Assembly: GCA_023150375.1 (NCBI GenBank)
Contig: JAKLLA010000019.1
Location: 41,889-105,888, forward strand
Length of the DNA: 64,000 nucleotides
Reading direction: 5' to 3'
Source: Burkholderiaceae bacterium
GTDB taxonomy: Bacteria; Pseudomonadota; Gammaproteobacteria; Burkholderiales; Burkholderiaceae_C
A program made the translations under genes and the position numbers. Numbering within the stretch: the first letter of the stretch is position 1; the number at the start of each line of letters is the position of its first letter. Of the stretch, positions 19,284-29,193 are shown piece after piece. Below the pieces are notes generated by a model. The model saw only the letters and a list, made by a program, of their open reading frames with translations, did no database searches and was not told the origin of the DNA.

Positions 19284-20396
19284 TCAGGCCGGCGGCAGCG
19301 GCGCGATCGGCGGCAGCGGCGGCCAGGGCAGCTGGACGTCGGCGCACTGGGCGCGGTCGATCAGCACATGGTCGATCAGCACCAGCGCCAGCAGGGCCTC
19401 GGCGATCGGCGCGGCGCGGATGCCCACGCAGGGGTCGTGGCGGCCGAGGGTGCTGACCACCGTCGGCTCGCCGCTGCGGGTGACCGAGGCGCGCGGCGTG
19501 CGGATCGAGCTGGTGGGCTTGATCGCGATCGACACGCGCAGGTCCTGCCCGGTCGAGATGCCGCCCAGCACGCCGCCGGCATGGTTGCTGCGAAAGCCCT
19601 GCGGCGTCAGTTCGTCGCCATGCACGCTGCCGCGCTGCGCCACGCAGGCGAAGCCGTCGCCGATCTCGACGCCCTTGACCGCGTTGATGCCCATCATCGC
19701 GTAGGCGATGTCGGCATCGAGCCGGTCGTACACCGGCGCGCCCAGGCCGGCGGGCACGCCGCGCGCCAGCACCTCGATGCGCGCACCGCAGGAATCACCC
19801 TCGCGCCGCAGCGCGTCCATGTAGGCCTCCAGCGCGGGAACCACCGAACTCGACGGCGCGAAGAAGGGGTTGAGCGGAATCTGCGCCTCGTCCTCGAAGG
19901 GGATGGGCAGTTCGCCGAGCTGGCTCATCCAGCCCAGGAAGGTGGTGCCGAAGCGCTCGCGCAGCCACTTCCTGGCCACCGCGCCGGCGGCCACCGTCGG
20001 CGCGGTCAGGCGCGCCGAGGAGCGCCCGCCGCCGCGCGGGTCGCGCAGGCCGTACTTGCGCCAGTAGGTGTAGTCGGCATGGCCCGGGCGGAAGGTGTCC
20101 AGGATGTTGCCGTAGTCCTTGCTGCGCTGGTCGGTGTTGCGGATCTGCAGGGCGATCGGCGTGCCGGTGGTCAGGCCCTCGTAGACACCGGAGAGGATCT
20201 CCACCCGGTCGGGCTCGTTGCGCTGCGTGACATGGCGGCTGGTGCCGGGACGGCGGCGGTCCAGGTCGCCCTGGATGTCGGCCTCGCTCAGCGCCAGCCC
20301 GGGCGGGCAGCCGTCGATGACGCAGCCGATCGCCGGGCCGTGGCTCTCGCCGAAGTTGGTGACTCGAAACAGGGTGCCGAAGGTGCTGCCGGGCAT
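19284..20396 (-). CDS. aroC: Chorismate synthase
   Basis: Protein of 370 residues, full family length. It makes chorismate from 5-enolpyruvylshikimate 3-phosphate with reduced FMN, the last step of the shikimate pathway. Signatures visible are [16 protein letters not shown] near the N terminus, the [10 protein letters not shown] region, [15 protein letters not shown], and [20 protein letters not shown]. The ATG at 20396 gives the standard [13 protein letters not shown] opening; further upstream in-frame codons run into the promoter region. The C terminus is Pro-rich. It converges with the Cache-containing receptor gene and is divergent from the second cheW, an unrelated neighbour in functional terms. 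Confidence 0.97.
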   Translation of the reverse strand: MPGSTFGTLFRVTNFGESHGPAIGCVIDGCPPGLALSEADIQGDLDRRRPGTSRHVTQRNEPDRVEILSGVYEGLTTGTPIALQIRNTDQRSKDYGNILDTFRPGHADYTYWRKYGLRDPRGGGRSSARLTAPTVAAGAVARKWLRERFGTTFLGWMSQLGELPIPFEDEAQIPLNPFFAPSSSVVPALEAYMDALRREGDSCGARIEVLARGVPAGLGAPVYDRLDADIAYAMMGINAVKGVEIGDGFACVAQRGSVHGDELTPQGFRSNHAGGVLGGISTGQDLRVSIAIKPTSSIRTPRASVTRSGEPTVVSTLGRHDPCVGIRAAPIAEALLALVLIDHVLIDRAQCADVQLPWPPLPPIAPLPPA

Positions 20397-20644
20397 CGCG
20401 GGGGTTCCATCAGTGCCGGGCGCCGCGGGGCCGGCCCGGGCAGGTACAGGCCAGGAGGCGCCGATTGTAGGTGCAGCGTCGCGCCGCACGAAAAAGCCCG
20501 CGAAGGCCTCGCTGCTCGCGGCATCGGCGCGGCGGGCCCTGCCCACAATGACCGGCAGATCCCGAGTGCCCCGGCCCGCACGCCTGCGTGGCCGCCGCAC
20601 GGCACCCGATCCCGCCCTGCCCGACACACCCCAGAGGTCTGCCC

Positions 20645-21196
20645 ATGAACATGGTTCTCGAATCCGCATCCGTCGCCTCGACTCCCAGCGCCCTGACCGG
20701 AAAGGGCCGCGTCGCAGCCGGCCAGGCCGTCGGCCAGCACCATCTGGGCGGCGAGTTCCTGACCTTCCGGCTCGGCGCCGAGGAGTACGGCATCGAGATC
20801 CTGAAGGTGCAGGAGATCCGCTCCTACGAGCCGCCCACGCGCATTGCCAACTCGGCGCCCTTCTTCAAGGGCGTGGTGAACCTGCGCGGCGTGATCGTGC
20901 CCATCGTCGACCTGCGCCTGAAGTTCGGCTGCGACAGCGCCGAATACAACGGCTTCACGGTGGTCATCGTGCTCAACATCCGCGGCCGCGTGGTCGGTGC
21001 GGTGGTCGATTCGGTCTCCGATGTGCTCGAATTGCCGGGCGAGGCCGTGCGCCCCGCGCCCGAGATCGACGCGGCGGTGGACACCAGCTACATCACCGGC
21101 ATCGCCAACGTGGCCGACCGCATGCTGATCCTGATGGACATCGAGGCGCTGATGAGCAGCGCCGACATGGGCCTGATCGACGCGGCGATGCAGTGA
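20645..21196 (+). CDS. cheW: CheW coupling protein, second copy
   Basis: Protein of 183 residues with a CheW domain preceded by a flexible Ala/Gly/Val-rich N terminus of about 36 residues. Core motifs are [39 protein letters not shown], and [20 protein letters not shown]. It is closer to the classical flagellar CheW pattern than the copy at 5966, which has a different N terminus and more diverged core. It should connect receptors to CheA. The next coding sequence is a 60-residue hypothetical protein. Its upstream 248 bases are shared with divergent aroC. Confidence 0.94.
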   Translation: MNMVLESASVASTPSALTGKGRVAAGQAVGQHHLGGEFLTFRLGAEEYGIEILKVQEIRSYEPPTRIANSAPFFKGVVNLRGVIVPIVDLRLKFGCDSAEYNGFTVVIVLNIRGRVVGAVVDSVSDVLELPGEAVRPAPEIDAAVDTSYITGIANVADRMLILMDIEALMSSADMGLIDAAMQ

Positions 21197-21264
21197 TGCG
21201 CCGCACCCGCGGCCACGGCCCGGGTCATCCCCCGACGAACAAGACGACAGGAGAACTCCCCGAC

Positions 21265-21447
21265 ATGCAGGAACGCGCCCAGGACATCATCGTGCTCACC
21301 CGCAGCGCCTGGCAGACCCCGACCCCGGCCGATCGCCCCAGCGGACCCGAGACCGCCAAGCGCCGTCCGCACGGCTTGGGCGCGCCCTTCGAAGCGCGCC
21401 GTCCGGCCGAACGGATGCGCCGCCATGAGGCTCGCCAGCCGGCCTGA
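21265..21447 (+). CDS. Small hypothetical protein downstream of cheW
   Basis: A 60-residue reading frame starting at ATG 21265, with an AGGAGA ribosome-binding site about 10 bases upstream. It encodes a basic, Pro/Arg-rich, probably disordered peptide (MQERAQDIIVLTRSAW at the start). It ends just before a strong stem-loop. No family is recognised. The good ribosome-binding site and position before a terminator argue for a real gene, but low complexity and high GC mean it may be spurious. Confidence 0.4.
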   Translation: MQERAQDIIVLTRSAWQTPTPADRPSGPETAKRRPHGLGAPFEARRPAERMRRHEARQPA

Positions 21448-21472
21448 TCACGGCAGGCATTTCGAATGCAGC

Positions 21473-21494
21473 AAGGGCTCCCTCGGGAGCCCTT
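21473..21494. terminator. Symmetric stem-loop between convergent cheW region and CBS gene
   Basis: Perfect 9-bp inverted repeat AAGGGCTCC / GGAGCCCTT with a 4-base loop. It sits between the small ORF on the + strand and the CBS gene on the - strand, so it could terminate both. No strong T-run follows on either strand, so termination is inferred from position and stem strength. Confidence 0.6.
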
Positions 21495-21519
21495 CGTACG
21501 TGGTGCAGCGCGGCCGGAT

Positions 21520-22002
21520 TCAGGCTTGCGTCGGCGCCTGCGTCGGGGCGGCGGCGTCGCCGCCCTCTTCCACGGGCCAGTCGCGGATGTAGGCCTTGAG
21601 CATGCGATTCTCGAAGTCCTGGCTCTCGACCACTGCGCGGGCGACGTCGTAGAACGAGATCACACCCATCAGCGTGCGCTGGTTGAGCACCGGCATGTAG
21701 CGGGCGTGGCGCTCGAGCATCATGCGGCGCACCTCGTCGATCTCGGTGCCGGGCGTGCAGGTCAGCGGCAGGTCGTCCATCACCGAGCGCACCCGCGGGC
21801 CGACCAAGGTGCCGCCGTTGCGCACCACCGCCTGGATGACCTCGCGGAAGGTCAGCATCCCCACCAGGTCGCCATGCTCCATCACCACCAGCGATCCGAT
21901 GTCGTTCTCGCTCATCACCGCCACCGCCTCGGACAGCGGCTGGTCGGGGTGGACGGTGAACAGGGCATTGCCCTTGACTCGCAGGATGTCGCTGACTTTC
22001 AT
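21520..22002 (-). CDS. Tandem CBS-domain protein
   Basis: Protein of 160 residues consisting of two CBS domains and little else. The first covers about 7-60 (ALFTVHPDQPLSEAVAVM ... GMLTFREVIQ), the second about 75-130 (ARYMPVLNQRTLMGVISFYD). CBS pairs usually bind adenosine nucleotides and regulate a partner. The C-terminal 25 residues are acidic and end in a short PTQA repeat. The ATG at 22002 has a strong GGAGGA ribosome-binding site. It stands alone, divergent from metY; no partner can be named. Confidence 0.9.
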   Translation of the reverse strand: MKVSDILRVKGNALFTVHPDQPLSEAVAVMSENDIGSLVVMEHGDLVGMLTFREVIQAVVRNGGTLVGPRVRSVMDDLPLTCTPGTEIDEVRRMMLERHARYMPVLNQRTLMGVISFYDVARAVVESQDFENRMLKAYIRDWPVEEGGDAAAPTQAPTQA

Positions 22003-22053
22003 GGGTCCTCCTCGGGGACGATCGGTGGCCGCGACAGCGGCCTGCTGCGTGGC

Positions 22054-22059
22054 AATATA
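22054..22059 (-). promoter_or_regulatory. Probable -10 box (TATATT) of the CBS-domain gene
   Basis: TATATT read on the - strand, 52 bases upstream of the CBS start codon, in an otherwise GC-rich spacer shared with divergent metY. No convincing -35 hexamer is seen at the matching distance. Confidence 0.35.
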
Positions 22060-22097
22060 GCCCACATTCACCGCGAAAAGCACCCCGAGGAGATCCG

Positions 22098-23429
22098 ATG
22101 CCCGGCCCTGCCGACCCTGGTTTCGACACGCTGGCGCTGCACGCCGGCGCCGCCCCCGACCCCACCACCGGCGCACGCGCCGTGCCGCTGCACCTGAGCA
22201 CCTCCTTCGTGTTCCGCTCCAGCGACCACGCCGCGTCGCTGTTCGACCTGGAGCGCGCCGGCCACGTCTACAGCCGGCTGTCCAACCCCACCACCGCGGT
22301 GCTGGAGCAGCGCATCGCCGCGCTGGACGCGGGCCTGGCCGGGCTGGCCACCGCCAGCGGACAGGCGGCACTTCACCTGGCGATCGCGACGCTCGCCGGC
22401 GCGGGCCACCACATCGTGGCCAGCACGGCGCTGTACGGCGGCTCGCACAATCTGTTGCATTACACGCTGCCGCGTTTCGGCATCCACACCACGTTCGTGC
22501 GCCCCGGCGACATCGACGCCTGGCGCGCGGCGATCCGGCCCGAGACCCGCCTGCTGTTCGGCGAGTCGATCGGCAACCCGGGCCTGGACGTGCTGGACAT
22601 CCCGACGCTGGCCCAGCTGGGACGCGAGCATGGCCTGCCGCTGCTGGTGGACGCCACCCTGGCCACGCCCTGGCTGCAGCAGCCGGCCGAACTGGGGGCG
22701 GCGCTGGTGCTGCACTCGGCCACCAAGTTCCTCTGCGGCCACGGCACGGTGATCGGCGGGCTGCTGGTGGACGCCGGCAACTTCGACTGGCAGGCCGCGC
22801 ACGCGCAGCACGGCCGCTGCCCGGAACTCTGCGAGCCCTATGCGGGCTTTCACGACCTGGTCTTCGCCGAGGAGAACACCGTCGCGGCCTTCGCGCTGCG
22901 CGCGCGCCGCGAGGGGCTGCGCGACTTCGGTGCCTGCCTGAGCCCGCACAGCGCCTGGCTGATCCTGCAGGGCCTGGAGACGCTGCCGCTGCGCATGGCC
23001 CGGCATGTCGAGAACACCCGCAAGGTGGTGGAGTTCCTGTCGAAGCAGCCGCAGGTGGGCCGCATCGCCTATCCGGAGCTGGACAGCCACCCCGACCACG
23101 CACTGGCACAGCGCCTGCTGCCCAAGGGCTGCGGGGCGGTGTTCAGCTTCGACCTGAAGGGCGGTCGCGCGCAGGGACGGGCCTTCATCGAGGCGCTGGA
23201 GATCTTCTCGCACCTGGCCAACGTCGGCGACGCCCGTTCGCTGGTGATCCACCCGGCCAGCACCACCCACTTCCGCATGGACGACGCCGCCCTGGCCGCC
23301 GCCGGCATCGGCCCCGGCACGATCCGCCTGTCGATCGGCCTGGAGGATCCGGCCGACCTGATCGAGGACCTGAAGCGCGCCCTCAAGGCCGCGGACAAGG
23401 CGGCCCCCACCGCCGCAGGAGGCCGCTGA
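22098..23429 (+). CDS. metY: O-acetylhomoserine sulfhydrylase (PLP enzyme)
   Basis: Protein of 443 residues of the Cys/Met-metabolism PLP family. It would make homocysteine from O-acetylhomoserine (or the succinyl ester) and sulfide. Visible are the substrate/PLP motif YSRLSNPT, GLATASGQAALHLAI, and the PLP-binding Lys in LHSATKFLCGHG. The insert after that Lys (FDW, CPELCEPYAGFHDL) and the length favour MetY over MetZ or cystathionine synthases. A GAGGAG ribosome-binding site precedes the ATG. Its stop overlaps the start of the hydrolase gene by one base (TGATG), so the two are translationally coupled. Confidence 0.82.
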   Translation: MPGPADPGFDTLALHAGAAPDPTTGARAVPLHLSTSFVFRSSDHAASLFDLERAGHVYSRLSNPTTAVLEQRIAALDAGLAGLATASGQAALHLAIATLAGAGHHIVASTALYGGSHNLLHYTLPRFGIHTTFVRPGDIDAWRAAIRPETRLLFGESIGNPGLDVLDIPTLAQLGREHGLPLLVDATLATPWLQQPAELGAALVLHSATKFLCGHGTVIGGLLVDAGNFDWQAAHAQHGRCPELCEPYAGFHDLVFAEENTVAAFALRARREGLRDFGACLSPHSAWLILQGLETLPLRMARHVENTRKVVEFLSKQPQVGRIAYPELDSHPDHALAQRLLPKGCGAVFSFDLKGGRAQGRAFIEALEIFSHLANVGDARSLVIHPASTTHFRMDDAALAAAGIGPGTIRLSIGLEDPADLIEDLKRALKAADKAAPTAAGGR

Positions 23430-24283
23430 TGCAACTGCTGCAACCCGATGCCGCGCCGGTCTATGCCTACACCGGCGCACGCGCCCCCCGCCCCGGACAG
23501 CCCTGGCTGGTGTTCGTGCACGGGGCCCTGAACGACCACTGCGTCTGGACCTTTCCGGCCCGCTGGTTCGCCCACCACGGCTGGAACGTGCTGGCGCTGG
23601 ACCTGCCCGGCCATGGCTCGAGCCCCGGTCCGGTGCTGCCCGACATCGAGTCCGCCGGCGCCTGGCTGCTGCGCCTGCTCGCCGCCCAGGGCATCGCGAG
23701 CGCCAGCCTGGTGGGCCACAGCATGGGCTCGCTGATCGCGCTGGAGGCGGCCGCCCAGGCTGCCACCCAGGCGGCCGCGGCCCCGGCCGTCGACCACCTG
23801 GTGATGGTGGGCACCGCGGTGCCGATGCCGGTATCCGACGCCCTGCTGGCCACCGCGGCGCGCGATCCGCTGAAGGCCATCGACATGGTGGTGGCCTTCG
23901 CGCATGCCCGCCTGGCCGGGGAACCCGGCAACCCGGGCCCGGGCACCTGGCACCAGGGCGCCAGCCGACAGCTGTGCCGGCGCATCCTGGAGCGCTCCGC
24001 CGGGGTGGCCGGCCTGGAGCACAACCTGTTCCACCACGACTTCTCGCTGTGCAACCGCTACGCCCGCGGGCTGGAGGCGGCCGACGCGGTGGCCGCCGCC
24101 GGCCGCACGCGCAGCCACCTGCTGCTGGCCCGGCGGGACCGCATGACGCTGCCGAAGGCCGCCGCCGAGGTGGGCCGGCGCCTGGGTGCACAGACCCACC
24201 TGCTGGACCTGCCCGGTCACGACCTGATGCAGGAAGACCCCGAGGGCCTGCTGCAGGCGCTGCGCGACGCGCTCACGGCCTGA
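23429..24283 (+). CDS. Alpha/beta hydrolase
   Basis: Protein of 284 residues with the alpha/beta-hydrolase fold. An oxyanion-hole segment FVHGALNDHCVW is followed by the nucleophile elbow GHSMGSLIAL and a catalytic His near the end (LPGHDLMQEDPEGL). The substrate is unknown. It overlaps the metY stop codon, so its product is made with MetY; a role near sulfur amino acid or homoserine-ester metabolism is possible but unproven. It lacks the size and motifs of MetX. Confidence 0.85.
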   Translation: MQLLQPDAAPVYAYTGARAPRPGQPWLVFVHGALNDHCVWTFPARWFAHHGWNVLALDLPGHGSSPGPVLPDIESAGAWLLRLLAAQGIASASLVGHSMGSLIALEAAAQAATQAAAAPAVDHLVMVGTAVPMPVSDALLATAARDPLKAIDMVVAFAHARLAGEPGNPGPGTWHQGASRQLCRRILERSAGVAGLEHNLFHHDFSLCNRYARGLEAADAVAAAGRTRSHLLLARRDRMTLPKAAAEVGRRLGAQTHLLDLPGHDLMQEDPEGLLQALRDALTA

Positions 24284-24351
24284 GCGGCGCCGGGCGACGC
24301 AGCGGCTGCGGCCGGCGCGTCGCGCCGCTGGCCGGGCGTGCGGCAGGCGGT

Positions 24352-25920
24352 TCAGGCGTGGCGGAAGACGCGCACCGCCTGCGCCACCTCGTCGCCGCTC
24401 TCGCGCACCGCGCGCGCGGCCGTGGCCAGTTCCTGCACCAGGGCGGTGTTCTGCTGCGTCAGGCCGTCGAGGTGCGCAACGGCATCGTTGACCTGCGAGA
24501 TGCCGAGCATCTGCTCCTGGCTGCCCGCGTCGATCTGCGCCACCAGCGCGCGCATGCGCTGCACCGACGCCAGGGCCTCGTCCATCACGGCACGCGCCTG
24601 CAGGGTATGGGCGTCGCCCTCCTCGACCCGCTGGGCGGACTGCGCGATGAGCTGCTTGATCTCGCGTGCCGCGGTGGAGGTGCGCTGGGCCAGGGCCCGC
24701 ACCTCCCCGGCCACCACCGCGAAGCCGCGTCCCTGCTCGCCGGCACGGGCGGCTTCCACCGCCGCGTTGAGCGCCAGCAGGTTGGTCTGGAAGGCGATCG
24801 CATCGATCACCTGGATGATCTCGCCGATGCGCTGCGAGGCTTCGCGGATCGTCGCCATGGTTTCGCTGGCCCGGCGCACCGCCTCGGCGCTGCGCTCGGT
24901 CACGCCGCTGGCCTGCTCGGCCACCTGGGTGGCGCTGCGCGCATTCGCGGCGCTCTGGCGCACCGCGCCGGCGATCTGCTCCATCGACGCGGAGGTCTGC
25001 TCCAGGCTGGCGGCCTGCGATTCGGTGCGCGAGGACAGGTCCTGGTTGCCCTGAGCCAGTTCGGCCGCGGTGCCGTTGAGCTGTTCGACGCCCTGGCGGG
25101 CATCGCCGACCAGGGCCTGCAGGTTGACGGCCATCTGGTTCAGGGCGCGCTGCAGGCGGCCGAGCAGGCCGCTGGTCGGCACCGGCACCGGCAAGGTCAG
25201 GTCCGCCGCGGCCAGCCGGTTGGCGCTGCGCAGCAGCGCCTGCAGCGGCCGGATCAGGATGCGCTGGCCCAGCCCGGCCAGCAGGGCGAGCCCGGCCAGC
25301 GCAAGCAGGACGCCCACCAAGTCGCCCAGCGGATGGCCGAGCAGCACATCGACATGCGCGGCCGCCCAGCCGACGGCAGTGGCCGCCGTCAGCAGCAGCA
25401 GGCCCTGGCGGGCCAGGTCGGGCTCGAAGCAGCGCTGCAGCCAGCCGGCCAGGCCGGACCGGACCGTGCGCCCCTGCTGCAGCCGCAGCCCGCCCGAGGC
25501 GCCGCGGCCGGCAGGGTCCCACATGCCGGCATAGAGCCGCTGGGCCGCCTCGACCTGTGCGCGCGTCGGCAGGGTGCGCACGCTCATGTAGCCAAGCACG
25601 CGCTCACCGTCGACCAGCGGGGTCACATTGGCCATCACCCAGTAGTGGTCGCCGTCCTTGCGGCGGTTCTTCACCATGCCCGACCAGGGCTGGCCGGAGC
25701 GGATCGTCGCCCACATGTCGCGGAAGGCCTCCGGCGGCATGTCGGGATGGCGGATCAGGTTGTGAGGCTGGCCGATCAGCTCGGCGCGCGTGTAGCCGCT
25801 GACTTCGACGAAGTCGGGGTTGCAATAGGTGATCGTGCCCTGCGTGTCGGTGATCGACACCAGGGCGGCCCCGGACGGCAGGGGGCATTCGCGCTGGGTG
25901 ACGGGCAGGTTCTGACGCAC
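24352..25920 (-). CDS. aer: Aer-type aerotaxis/redox receptor
   Basis: Protein of 522 residues resembling E. coli Aer: an N-terminal PAS domain (about 10-115), two hydrophobic segments near 145-200, a HAMP-like stretch, and a signalling domain with tip [18 protein letters not shown]. Starting at the GTG at 25920 puts Asn34, Arg57, His58 and Asp60 of the PAS exactly where Aer has its FAD-binding residues, and a GAGGGAG ribosome-binding site lies just upstream. Aer senses redox state through FAD rather than by methylation. The opening MRQNLPVTQ is almost the same as that of the receptor at 265, but this protein lacks the extra PAS domains. It converges with the hydrolase gene. Confidence 0.9.
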   Translation of the reverse strand: MRQNLPVTQRECPLPSGAALVSITDTQGTITYCNPDFVEVSGYTRAELIGQPHNLIRHPDMPPEAFRDMWATIRSGQPWSGMVKNRRKDGDHYWVMANVTPLVDGERVLGYMSVRTLPTRAQVEAAQRLYAGMWDPAGRGASGGLRLQQGRTVRSGLAGWLQRCFEPDLARQGLLLLTAATAVGWAAAHVDVLLGHPLGDLVGVLLALAGLALLAGLGQRILIRPLQALLRSANRLAAADLTLPVPVPTSGLLGRLQRALNQMAVNLQALVGDARQGVEQLNGTAAELAQGNQDLSSRTESQAASLEQTSASMEQIAGAVRQSAANARSATQVAEQASGVTERSAEAVRRASETMATIREASQRIGEIIQVIDAIAFQTNLLALNAAVEAARAGEQGRGFAVVAGEVRALAQRTSTAAREIKQLIAQSAQRVEEGDAHTLQARAVMDEALASVQRMRALVAQIDAGSQEQMLGISQVNDAVAHLDGLTQQNTALVQELATAARAVRESGDEVAQAVRVFRHA

Positions 25921-26020
25921 TCTCGGGCTCCCTCGACAAATCCCCGACCCGGGGCTGTTGCGGGAGAGTATCCGGAGAACCCCGCAGCCGGGATCGGACG
26001 AACACCGGCCTTGGCGGCGG

Positions 26021-27280
26021 TCAATTCCCGTGCGCCGGCCGCACCGGCGCACGCAGCACCTGCGCCAGCGTCAGGGCCTCCAGGCCGGTGGCATCGAGAA
26101 AGGCGGCATTGCCCGGCCGGCGCGCCAGCAGCAGCCGCTCGAGCAGCGCGGCCAGCCGGGTGTCGGCTGGATCCACCAGCAGCACCTGGCGAGGCTCGCC
26201 GTCCTCCTCCAGCCGGCCGACCCAGTCCAGGCGCTGCAGCACTTCCAGCACCGGATCGATCTGCAGCGGGTCGACCCGCAGTCGCTCGGCCAGATCGGCC
26301 ACCGACAGGCCGCGGCGCGGGTCGTGCCGCGCCGCCTCGAGTTCACGCAGCAGGGTCAGCGCCAGCGTGAAGCGCCAGCCGGGCGTGTCGGCCTGCCGCA
26401 CCACGCGCATCTGCAGGCTGGGCGCGTAGGCTGCCACCACCGCGCCGAGCAGCACCGTGACCCAGACCAGATAGATCCAGACCAGCAGGATCGGCACGGT
26501 GGCAAAGGCGCCGTAGATCGTGGTGTAGGACGGCACCAGGCCGAGGTACCAGGCAAGCAGCCGCTTGGCCAGGTCGAAGCCCAGCGCGACGAACACCCCG
26601 CCGGCCAGCGCATGCCCCCAGCGCACCTGGGTGTTGGGCACGAAGCGGAACAGCGCGGCCATGCCCAGGGCCAGCAGCACGAATTCACCCAGATCGAGCA
26701 GCAGCGACACGCCGCCCGGCAGGGCCTCGACGAAGCCGCGCGAGGCCGACAGCGCGTAGGAGGTGAGCGACAGGCTCACCCCCAGCAGCAGCGGCCCCAG
26801 CGTGGCGATGGCCCAGTAGACCAGCACCCGCTGGGCCAGCGGCCGCGGGTCGCGCACCCGCCAGATGCCGTTGAGCGCACGGTCGATGGTCAGCAGCAGC
26901 GCGATCGCGGTGAAGCCCAGCAGCACCAGGCCGACCGCGCCGACCCGGTTGGCCTTCAGCGCGAACAGCGTGAGCTGCTGCAGCACCGGCCGCGCGATCG
27001 CCTCGGGCACCAGGTTCTGCAGCAGGTAGAGCTCGAGGGCCTTGCGGAAGGTCGCGAAGATCGGAAAGGCCGTGAAGACTGCGAAGGTCACAGTGGCCAG
27101 CGGCACCAGCGCGATCGTGGTGGTGAAGGTGAGGCTGCCGGCGATGACGCCCAGCCGGTCCTCGCGAAAGCGCATGCGCAGGGTACGCAGGGTCTCCAGC
27201 CAGGGCCACTGGCGCAGGGCGCGCAGCGCCAGGCGCAGCCGCGGCGACGTGCGGCCGGAGCCGGATCGGGGGGATGCCAT
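26021..27280 (-). CDS. YihY/UPF0761 family inner-membrane protein
   Basis: Protein of 419 residues. The first 300 hold six hydrophobic segments with the family landmarks [23 protein letters not shown] and [18 protein letters not shown]. The C-terminal 110 residues are soluble and include a winged-helix-like region ([20 protein letters not shown]). The family was once called RNase BN in error; its true function is unclear. The start codon overlaps, head to head, possible starts of the DUF2069 gene. Confidence 0.9.
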   Translation of the reverse strand: MASPRSGSGRTSPRLRLALRALRQWPWLETLRTLRMRFREDRLGVIAGSLTFTTTIALVPLATVTFAVFTAFPIFATFRKALELYLLQNLVPEAIARPVLQQLTLFALKANRVGAVGLVLLGFTAIALLLTIDRALNGIWRVRDPRPLAQRVLVYWAIATLGPLLLGVSLSLTSYALSASRGFVEALPGGVSLLLDLGEFVLLALGMAALFRFVPNTQVRWGHALAGGVFVALGFDLAKRLLAWYLGLVPSYTTIYGAFATVPILLVWIYLVWVTVLLGAVVAAYAPSLQMRVVRQADTPGWRFTLALTLLRELEAARHDPRRGLSVADLAERLRVDPLQIDPVLEVLQRLDWVGRLEEDGEPRQVLLVDPADTRLAALLERLLLARRPGNAAFLDATGLEALTLAQVLRAPVRPAHGN

Positions 27281-27290
27281 GCTGGCTATG

Positions 27291-27788
27291 ATGCCAAAGT
27301 CCTTCCCGCTCCCTCACGCTGCCCGGGCTGCCGGGCGCCGCTACGCCTTGTCTGCCTCCACCGCCGCTCCGCCCTCTTCGTCGTCCGCCCCAACGGCCCC
27401 GCCCGATGCGCTGCCCGAGCCGGGCGTGCTCGCCAGCCGCTGGGCGGCGCTGGCCTGCGCCGTCCTGCTGGCCGTGCTCTGCGCGGCCTGGGAGCTCTGG
27501 CTGGCCCCGACCGGCCGCGGCAGCCTGGCGGTGAAGGCCCTGCCGCTGCTGTTCGCCCTGCCGGGCCTGTGGCGCATGCGGCTGTACACCTACCGCTGGC
27601 TCTCGCTGGCCGTGTGGCTCTACCTGGCCGAGGGCCTGGTGCGCGCCACCAGCGAGGCGGGCCCGTCGGCCACGCTGGCCTGGCTGGAGGCCCTGCTGGC
27701 GGTGGCGCTGTTTGTGGCCTGTGCCGCGCATGTGCGCCTGCGTCTGGCTGCCGGCCGGCGCCGCGCGGCCCGCGAAGGTGCCGCATGA
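27291..27788 (+). CDS. DUF2069 family small membrane protein
   Basis: Protein of about 165 residues if the ATG at 27291 is used. The conserved part starts near residue 50 and has four hydrophobic segments (AALACAVLLAVLCAAWELWL, LPLLFALPGLWRMRLYTY, RWLSLAVWLYLAEGLVRA, LEALLAVALFVACAAHV), typical of DUF2069. The N-terminal 45 residues are low complexity. A TATGAT sequence at 27287-27292 could instead be a -10 box, in which case translation would begin downstream, for example at TTG 27348. Function unknown. Its stop overlaps the next gene's ATG. Confidence 0.75.
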   Translation: MPKSFPLPHAARAAGRRYALSASTAAPPSSSSAPTAPPDALPEPGVLASRWAALACAVLLAVLCAAWELWLAPTGRGSLAVKALPLLFALPGLWRMRLYTYRWLSLAVWLYLAEGLVRATSEAGPSATLAWLEALLAVALFVACAAHVRLRLAAGRRRAAREGAA

Positions 27789-29191
27789 CCGCCGCTCTGC
27801 TGGAGGCACTGCGTGCCCGCCTGGGCGCCGCGCAGGTGCTGACCGAAGGCGATCTGGACGCCTATCACCTGGACTGGCGGCGGCGCTGGCGCGGCCGCTC
27901 GCTGGCCGTGGTGCGCCCCGGCAGCACCGCCGAGGTGGCCGAGGTGGTGCGCCTGTGTCGCGACGCCTGGGTGCCCCTGGTGCCGCAGGGCGGCAACACC
28001 GGCCTGGTCGGCGGCGGCGTGCCGGATGCCTCCGGCGGCCAGGTGCTGCTCAGCCTGCAGCGGCTGAAGGCGGTGCGCGCGATCGACGTGGCCAACCTGA
28101 CGATGACCGTCGAGGCCGGCTGCGTGCTGCAGACCGCGCAGGAGGCCGCGGCCGCCCAGGGGCTGCTGCTGCCGCTCAGCCTGGCCTCGGAGGGCTCCTG
28201 CACCATCGGCGGCAACCTGGCGACCAATGCCGGCGGTACGCAGGTGCTGCGCTACGGCAATGCCCGCGAACTCTGCCTGGGGCTGGAGGTGGTCACGCCG
28301 CAGGGCGAGGTCTGGGACGGCCTGGGCGGCCTGCGCAAGGACAACACCGGCTACGACCTGCGCCACCTCTACATCGGCAGCGAAGGCACGCTGGGCGTCA
28401 TCACGGCCGCCGTGCTGCGCCTGTATCCGGCGCCGGCGGCCCGCCTGACCGCCCTGGCGCGCTGCGCCCGCCTGGAGGATGCGGTGGCGCTGCTGCAGCT
28501 GGCGCAGGCCCGGGCCGACGCGGCGCTCACCGGCTTCGAGGTGATGAACGCGGTGTCGCTGGCGCTGGTGCAGCGGCATTTTCCCCAGCTCGGCCTGCCG
28601 CTGGCGCCCGGTGCCTGGACGGTGCTGCTGGAGCTGTCCGTTGCTCAGGACGAGGCTCAGGCCCGCACGCTGTTCGAAGGCCTGCTGGAAGCCGCACTGG
28701 AGCGCGGTCTGATCGACGACGCCGCGGTGGCCGGTTCGGTGGCGCAGTCCCGCGCGATGTGGCAGCTGCGCGAAACGATTCCGCTGGCGCAGTCCGAGGA
28801 AGGACTGAACATCAAGCACGACATCGCCCTGCCGGTCTCGCGTGTGCCGGCCTTCGTCGAGCGCTGCGATGCCGCGCTGGAGGCGGCCTTCGCGGGGGTG
28901 CGGCGAGTCACCTTCGGCCACCTGGGCGACGGCAACCTGCACTACAACGTGCAGGCCCCGCCGGGTGTGCCGGCCGATGTCTTCCTGCGCGAGCAGGAAC
29001 AGGCCGTGAACCGCCTCGTCTACGACCAGGTGGCGGCGTTCGGCGGCAGCTTCTCGGCCGAGCACGGCATCGGCGCGCTCAAGCGCGACGAGCTGGCCGA
29101 GCGCAAGTCCCCGGTGGCCCTGGGCCTGATGCGCGCGATCAAGGCCGCGCTCGACCCGCAAGGGCTGATGAACCCGAACCGGCTGCTGTGA
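27785..29191 (+). CDS. FAD-binding oxidase of the glycolate oxidase GlcD / D-2-hydroxyacid dehydrogenase type
   Basis: Protein of 468 residues. The N-terminal FAD-binding (PCMH) domain has VPQGGNTGLVGGGVP, GSCTIGGNLATNAGG and YIGSEGTLGVIT. The C-terminal FAD-oxidase domain has TFGHLGDGNLHYNV and EHGIGALKRDEL, the metal/substrate-binding region of D-lactate, D-2-hydroxyglutarate and glycolate dehydrogenases. The substrate cannot be fixed from sequence alone. The ATG overlaps the DUF2069 stop (ATGA), so the pair is coupled. An earlier in-frame start would run through DUF2069 and is rejected. Confidence 0.9.
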   Translation: MTAALLEALRARLGAAQVLTEGDLDAYHLDWRRRWRGRSLAVVRPGSTAEVAEVVRLCRDAWVPLVPQGGNTGLVGGGVPDASGGQVLLSLQRLKAVRAIDVANLTMTVEAGCVLQTAQEAAAAQGLLLPLSLASEGSCTIGGNLATNAGGTQVLRYGNARELCLGLEVVTPQGEVWDGLGGLRKDNTGYDLRHLYIGSEGTLGVITAAVLRLYPAPAARLTALARCARLEDAVALLQLAQARADAALTGFEVMNAVSLALVQRHFPQLGLPLAPGAWTVLLELSVAQDEAQARTLFEGLLEAALERGLIDDAAVAGSVAQSRAMWQLRETIPLAQSEEGLNIKHDIALPVSRVPAFVERCDAALEAAFAGVRRVTFGHLGDGNLHYNVQAPPGVPADVFLREQEQAVNRLVYDQVAAFGGSFSAEHGIGALKRDELAERKSPVALGLMRAIKAALDPQGLMNPNRLL

Positions 29192-29193
29192 GC

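Noticed and set aside
20397..20669. N-terminally extended chorismate synthase
   Set aside because: The extra residues do not match the family, and the frame would overlap the start of the divergent cheW.
22003..22097. SAM-responsive riboswitch upstream of metY
   Set aside because: The 95-base spacer shows no recognisable SAM or SAH riboswitch core or terminator-antiterminator pair.
24284..24351. Terminator hairpin between the hydrolase and aer genes
   Set aside because: Only overlapping imperfect GC pairings are seen, without a defined loop or T-run.
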